DNA from: Aldersonia kunmingensis
GTDB lineage: Bacteria; Actinomycetota; Actinomycetes; Mycobacteriales; Mycobacteriaceae
Assembly: GCF_001646865.1 (NCBI RefSeq)
Contig: NZ_LRRB01000197.1
Span: 35,766-99,765 of the forward strand
Direction of reading: 5' to 3'
Length of the DNA stretch: 64,000 nucleotides
Part shown: piece after piece, positions 61,062 to 64,000 of the stretch
Layout of the letters: every line of letters starts with the position of its first letter
How positions within the stretch are numbered: the first letter of the stretch is position 1
Notes under the pieces: generated by a model
Seen by the model: only the letters and a program-made list of their open reading frames with translations
The model's database searches: none
Told to the model about the DNA's origin: nothing
Program-made: the position numbers and the translations under genes

Positions 61062-61633
61062 CGGTTACTCCGATCCACCGACACCCGGATCTCCGGCTTC
61101 GGGTCGAGTTCGGCGAGTGCGCGTCCGACACGATGCTGCACGGCGTCGACGATGTCGGGATTCGTATCGTCGCTGACCACCCGAACCCGCACGGTGCGCC
61201 GGTCGGCGGTGGTGTGCGCGCGGATGACGCCCTCCACGTGTAATGCCGCCGCCGTCGATGCGCGCGCGGTGTCGGTGGTCGTCAGCCAGAGCGCCGGTGA
61301 GGTGGCCGTGCCGACGTGACTGTGTGAGCGCGGCTTGGCTGCCACCACCACGAGCAGGAGGCCGAGCACGACGGCGCCGATCGCGACGGGCAGCATCCAG
61401 GTTGCCCAGCTGAGCCGGCCGACCCAGCCGAATGTGTTGGCTATCCAGGGCGCTTCGTCGATTACGTCGTGCTCGACGAGAAACTCGCGCCCGGCGATCA
61501 GCCCGGCTCCGATCAGCGCGCCGGATATCCCGATTGCCACCGCGGCGGCGACCGGCGTCCCGCGCGGACGTTGGGTCGGCGGAACGTGATCGAACGGCTT
61601 CGGTTCGAAGGTGGCGGGATCGATTGCGCTCAC
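61058..61633 (-). CDS. DUF6286-type membrane protein of the Asp23 cluster
   Basis: 191 aa. A polar N-terminus is followed by two membrane helices (AAAVAIGISGALIGAGLIAG and ATWMLPVAIGAVVLGLLLVVV) and a C-terminal domain with TVRVRVVSDDTNPDIVDAVQ. The layout matches DUF6286 proteins that accompany Gls24/Asp23 genes in actinobacteria. Both ends overlap neighbouring genes by four bases, so translation is coupled. No biochemical role is known. Confidence 0.72.
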   Translation of the reverse strand: MSAIDPATFEPKPFDHVPPTQRPRGTPVAAAVAIGISGALIGAGLIAGREFLVEHDVIDEAPWIANTFGWVGRLSWATWMLPVAIGAVVLGLLLVVVAAKPRSHSHVGTATSPALWLTTTDTARASTAAALHVEGVIRAHTTADRRTVRVRVVSDDTNPDIVDAVQHRVGRALAELDPKPEIRVSVDRSNR

Positions 61634-62058
61634 GGGGCCGGCTCCGCGGCGGCGGAATCAGGCTCTTCGGCAACGAGTTCGGAGACAGCGATATCCACTC
61701 GGGACGGGCTGCGCCCGACCATTCGCGTGACCGATTGCTCGATATGGTCGCGGATCTCGCGGCAAACTCCGGCGACTGGACTCGGCCAGGTAAGTGCCAC
61801 GTCGACCAGGATGTTGGGGTGGGCCGTGGTCATATCGACCACCGCACGCGGCAATTCGCGGCGCGTGATCGGCCCGATTCGGCTCGAACTGCGCAGCACT
61901 CCGGGTACGTCGAGGACCGCGCGCTCAACGATCCGGGACACCGCACGACCCCGGATGACGAGCTCACCACGCGAGCCGGGATCGCTGCGCGGTGCCGGCG
62001 CGTCCGCTGGTGCCGCTTGTGCCTGCCCAACCGGCCCGTCAGGGGGTGGCTCAGCCAT
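61630..62058 (-). CDS. Asp23/Gls24-family protein 1
   Basis: 142 aa from ATG 62058. A Pro/Ala-rich N-terminal 30 residues precede an Asp23-type domain: GELVIRGRAVSRIVERAVLDVPGVL, summarised over residues 31-55, then ILVDVALTWPSPVAGVCREIRDHIEQSVTRM. Asp23 proteins are abundant membrane-associated envelope-stress factors in Gram-positive bacteria. The start overlaps the end of the small membrane gene (62051-62230) by 8 bp. Confidence 0.75.
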   Translation of the reverse strand: MAEPPPDGPVGQAQAAPADAPAPRSDPGSRGELVIRGRAVSRIVERAVLDVPGVLRSSSRIGPITRRELPRAVVDMTTAHPNILVDVALTWPSPVAGVCREIRDHIEQSVTRMVGRSPSRVDIAVSELVAEEPDSAAAEPAP

Positions 62059-62230
62059 GTCCCTTGCTCCGCAGCAGCGCGCCGAGGTCGACAGTGCCGT
62101 CCCGGTGTGCGCCGACTGCGAGACCGATCCCGCCCAGCGCCACCGCGAAAAGGAATCCACCGAATCCGCCGGCTGCCCCGGCGATGGCCAGCAGTAGGCC
62201 TGCGAACAGGCCGAGTGTCGCGTTGTTCAT
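62051..62230 (-). CDS. Small membrane protein of the Asp23 cluster (DUF2273-like)
   Basis: 59 aa, ATG at 62228-62230 and TGA at 62051-62053. It starts MNNATLGLFAGLLLAIAG and continues as a Gly/Ala/Phe-rich hairpin of two helices, ending GTVDLGALLRSKGHG. Small DUF2273-type membrane proteins of this kind are regular members of Gls24 operons. Its ends overlap both neighbours, which makes the reading frame convincing despite its size. Confidence 0.75.
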   Translation of the reverse strand: MNNATLGLFAGLLLAIAGAAGGFGGFLFAVALGGIGLAVGAHRDGTVDLGALLRSKGHG

Positions 62231-62538
62231 CGTTCCTCCATCCCAGCACTCCCGACGTACACGTCGGCCACGGTCACCACAAACGGCAAACCCGCCAACC
62301 TCTCTGCGGCTACCCTGGCGTCCTCCGCCACGTCACGTAGGTTGCGTTCCAGATCGCCGACGATGTGCAATTCGCCGTGCTCGGGGCCGATTAAGACACC
62401 GGAAATACATTCGCCTGGAACATAAGTCGCGATCTCCCCGAACTGGCCACCGTAAAGCGAGTGCACACCGTCGATCGCAAGCGCCGCCGCGGCGACCGTC
62501 CTGGCCGTCTCGGCGATATCGTCCGGATGCTCGGTCAC
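62227..62538 (-). CDS. Small soluble protein of the Asp23 cluster
   Basis: 103 aa from GTG 62538, which overlaps the upstream TGA (GTGA); its own stop overlaps the next ATG (ATGA). The pattern DIAETARTVAAAALAIDGVHS, then ISGVLIGPEHGELHIVGDLERN, then AERLAGLPFVVTVADVYV resembles an Asp23-like alpha/beta unit of reduced size. It is probably a divergent Asp23-family or CU044-type partner. Function unknown. Confidence 0.65.
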   Translation of the reverse strand: MTEHPDDIAETARTVAAAALAIDGVHSLYGGQFGEIATYVPGECISGVLIGPEHGELHIVGDLERNLRDVAEDARVAAERLAGLPFVVTVADVYVGSAGMEER

Positions 62539-63014
62539 TGCACTCGTCGGCGGGTGTCCGGGTCGGCGATGTCGTCTTCGTCGTCGAACCACACGTCGTG
62601 GACGGTGACGTTGACTTCGGTCACCTCGAGTCCGGTCATCCGCTCGATCGCGGCGATGACGTTGCGGCGGATGGCCGCGGCGAGTTCGTGAAGCGCGACG
62701 CCGTAGTAGGCAACGATCCCGATATCGACCGCCGCCTGGCGTGCGCCGACCTCGACCGATACGCCCTGTGCGGTGCTCGGCGCCGCGAACGCCCCCGGAA
62801 CCGTCTCGCGCAGCCTTCCGACCATGCGCGACGTCCCACCCGACACTTCGCGGACACCGCCGATTTCCCGCGCGGCGATGCCGGCGATCTTCGCCACCAC
62901 CGTGTCGGCAATCACGGTGCGGCCCAGCGTATTCGGAATTGCCCCAACGCCGGATTGGTCACCGCGCAAAGGCTGCGGCACCGCGGTCGGGCGGGCGGGG
63001 TTTGGGTCGGTCAT
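62535..63014 (-). CDS. Asp23/Gls24-family envelope stress protein 2
   Basis: 159 aa from ATG 63014. After a disordered N-terminal 35 residues comes a clear Asp23 domain: GRTVIADTVVAKIAGIAARE, IGGVREVS, then VSVEVGARQAAVDIGIVAYY and IAAIERMTGLEVTEVNVTVHD. The acidic tail FDDEDDIADPDTRRR is common in the family. It is the first gene of the six-gene coupled cluster and its best-conserved member. Confidence 0.85.
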   Translation of the reverse strand: MTDPNPARPTAVPQPLRGDQSGVGAIPNTLGRTVIADTVVAKIAGIAAREIGGVREVSGGTSRMVGRLRETVPGAFAAPSTAQGVSVEVGARQAAVDIGIVAYYGVALHELAAAIRRNVIAAIERMTGLEVTEVNVTVHDVWFDDEDDIADPDTRRRVQ

Positions 63015-63144
63015 CGGTCGCACACCTTCGTTGCTCGGTTGTGTGGGCGCCTGCGCGGGGAATCGCGCGATCACCTACTCGAATCGTGCCACGAATTCGG
63101 GGTGCTGGGCGGGTGCCGCAGCGTTTCACTGTGCCGCGAGCGGA

Positions 63145-63882
63145 TCACACGGAGTCGAAGCGGATGTTTTCGAACGGGGTTCCACCGGCGACCAGTCGAT
63201 CGATGGTGACCGAGGTCATTCCGGGGGAACCGCAGAGGAGCACCTGATGATCGAGGAATGGGCCGTGTTCGGCGACGACCTCGGGCAGTCGGCCGGCGAG
63301 GTACTGCTCCTCGCCGAACCCGATATCGACCCGGGTGTACTCGTGCCAGTCGTCGGGCCGCTTCGGGTCGTCGATCCGCTCGACCACGGGAATCACTGTG
63401 AGCCATGGCAATTCGTCCGCCAGCAGGGTGAGCATATCGGCGGCATAGAGATCACGCGGGGAGCGTCCGCCGATGAACAGATACGTCCGCGGGGGGTTCG
63501 GGTTGCGGAGCATGTCGAGGATCAGCGCGCGCAGTGGCGCAAGCCCGGTGCCGCCGGCGATCAGCACCACGTCACGCCCGGAGTCGTCGATATGGAGGTG
63601 GCCACCAGCGGGAGCGTCGATCTGCCAAATGTCGCCGGGCCGAGTGTCGGCGACGATGCTCCCGCTCACCCAGCCCCCCGGAACTGCGCGCACGTGGAAC
63701 TCGAGCTTGCCGTCGAGCGAGGGCGGCAGAGCAGGGGAGAGCAGGCGCGGTGCGTGCGGCGCTTGCGGGACGGTCACCGTCACGTATTCGCCTGGCCGGA
63801 ATGGCACAGCGTCGCCGATCAGCCGCACTACGGCGATGTCCTCGCGAAGCCGATGATGCTCGACGACCGTCGATTTCCACAC
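63145..63882 (-). CDS. Ferredoxin-NADP reductase-type FAD oxidoreductase
   Basis: 245 aa from GTG 63882. The FAD motif RPGEYVTVTVPQ with RLLSPALPP (RxxS/T type), the NAD(P) motif VVLIAGGTGLAPLRALI and the C-terminal VLLCGSPGMTS place it in the reductase-domain family found in flavohaemoglobins and ring-hydroxylating oxygenase reductases. No globin or ferredoxin domain is attached: the frame is closed upstream within 60 bp. It may serve a separate oxygenase or haemoprotein partner. The partner gene would lie beyond the right edge. Confidence 0.82.
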   Translation of the reverse strand: MWKSTVVEHHRLREDIAVVRLIGDAVPFRPGEYVTVTVPQAPHAPRLLSPALPPSLDGKLEFHVRAVPGGWVSGSIVADTRPGDIWQIDAPAGGHLHIDDSGRDVVLIAGGTGLAPLRALILDMLRNPNPPRTYLFIGGRSPRDLYAADMLTLLADELPWLTVIPVVERIDDPKRPDDWHEYTRVDIGFGEEQYLAGRLPEVVAEHGPFLDHQVLLCGSPGMTSVTIDRLVAGGTPFENIRFDSV

Positions 63883-63944
63883 GGCGGGGACATTACCGGC
63901 CGCCGGCCGGGCGACTCTACTTGCCGATCACCAGTGCTCTTCGA

Positions 63945-64000
63945 TCACCGCAGCCCCTAATTCACCGCAGCCCTTAATTCACCGCAGCCCTTAATTCACC
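63945..64000. repeat. 17-bp tandem repeat at the window edge
   Basis: Three units, 63945-63961, 63962-63978 and 63979-63995, plus 5 bp of a fourth, of the form TCACCGCAGCCC(C/T)TAAT. One base differs in the first unit. The array continues past the window. On the minus strand each unit contains TAA or TAG and GTGA stops, so any upstream gene must end inside the array. Confidence 0.85.

Noticed and set aside
63945..64000. A CRISPR array
   Set aside because: The repeats are directly abutting with no spacers, and no cas genes are present anywhere in the window.

Overview
The window is high-G+C actinobacterial DNA. Gene content and order point to the Mycobacteriales, most like a Nocardia/Rhodococcus-type genome. 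Supporting signs are MspA-type porins, a WS/DGAT acyltransferase, secreted mycolata-type proteins, and dcd - sugar transferase - udgA - aspC - etfD - dnaK/grpE/dnaJ/hspR in roughly the order of the M. tuberculosis Rv0321-Rv0353 region. I cannot name the species.

Layout. 1-15.85 kb is chromosomal: a partial methyltransferase, a DUF4185 (probable D-arabinan hydrolase) protein, an FAD monooxygenase/TetR pair, a flavin reductase, a large FAD amine-oxidase-type enzyme whose Tat leader is out of frame, a VOC/HxlR pair diverging from an acyl-CoA dehydrogenase, several exported proteins, a META-domain lipoprotein, a WS/DGAT enzyme, a GAP-type membrane protein and a LexA-type repressor. 16,262-29,127 is an integrated element of about 12.8 kb. 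It is bounded by a perfect 50-bp direct repeat lying in the 3' part of a tRNA-Gly(CCC) gene, whose only complete copy is at the right junction (29,084-29,157). The element has a leftward arm: capsid-like protein, two small coupled genes, a secreted protein and a DUF2510 membrane protein. Its rightward arm holds an HTH-like small protein, two Cys-motif proteins, a primase/helicase, an iteron-rich origin-like segment, a Cys/His-motif protein, a serine recombinase and a tyrosine integrase. Between integrase and attachment site is a two-gene, lower-G+C accessory module (27,456-28,798). No portal, large terminase or tail genes are present, so this looks like a phage satellite or capsid-bearing genomic island rather than a complete prophage.

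29.2-47.4 kb is chromosomal again: two MspA-family porins, dcd, a polyprenyl-phosphate sugar transferase, udgA, an Hsp70-like membrane protein, a YibE/F protein, the aspC-type aminotransferase, an exported dioxygenase-like protein, an ABC exporter and the membrane oxidoreductase EtfD with a long Ala/Pro/Lys-rich repeat tail. 47.8-51.4 kb is a tandem array of four paralogous exported proteins. Then come two tandem secreted S1-family serine proteases and a second Hsp70-like/membrane protein.

56.0-60.4 kb is the heat-shock operon dnaK-grpE-dnaJ-hspR behind a promoter with three HAIR-type inverted repeats, the expected HspR autoregulatory circuit. It converges on a six-gene, translationally coupled Asp23/Gls24 envelope-stress cluster (60.5-63.0 kb), followed by a ferredoxin-reductase-type oxidoreductase. 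The window ends in a 17-bp tandem repeat. The most novel material is inside the tRNA-Gly element: the accessory module, the iteron cluster, and the combination of a capsid with two recombinases.
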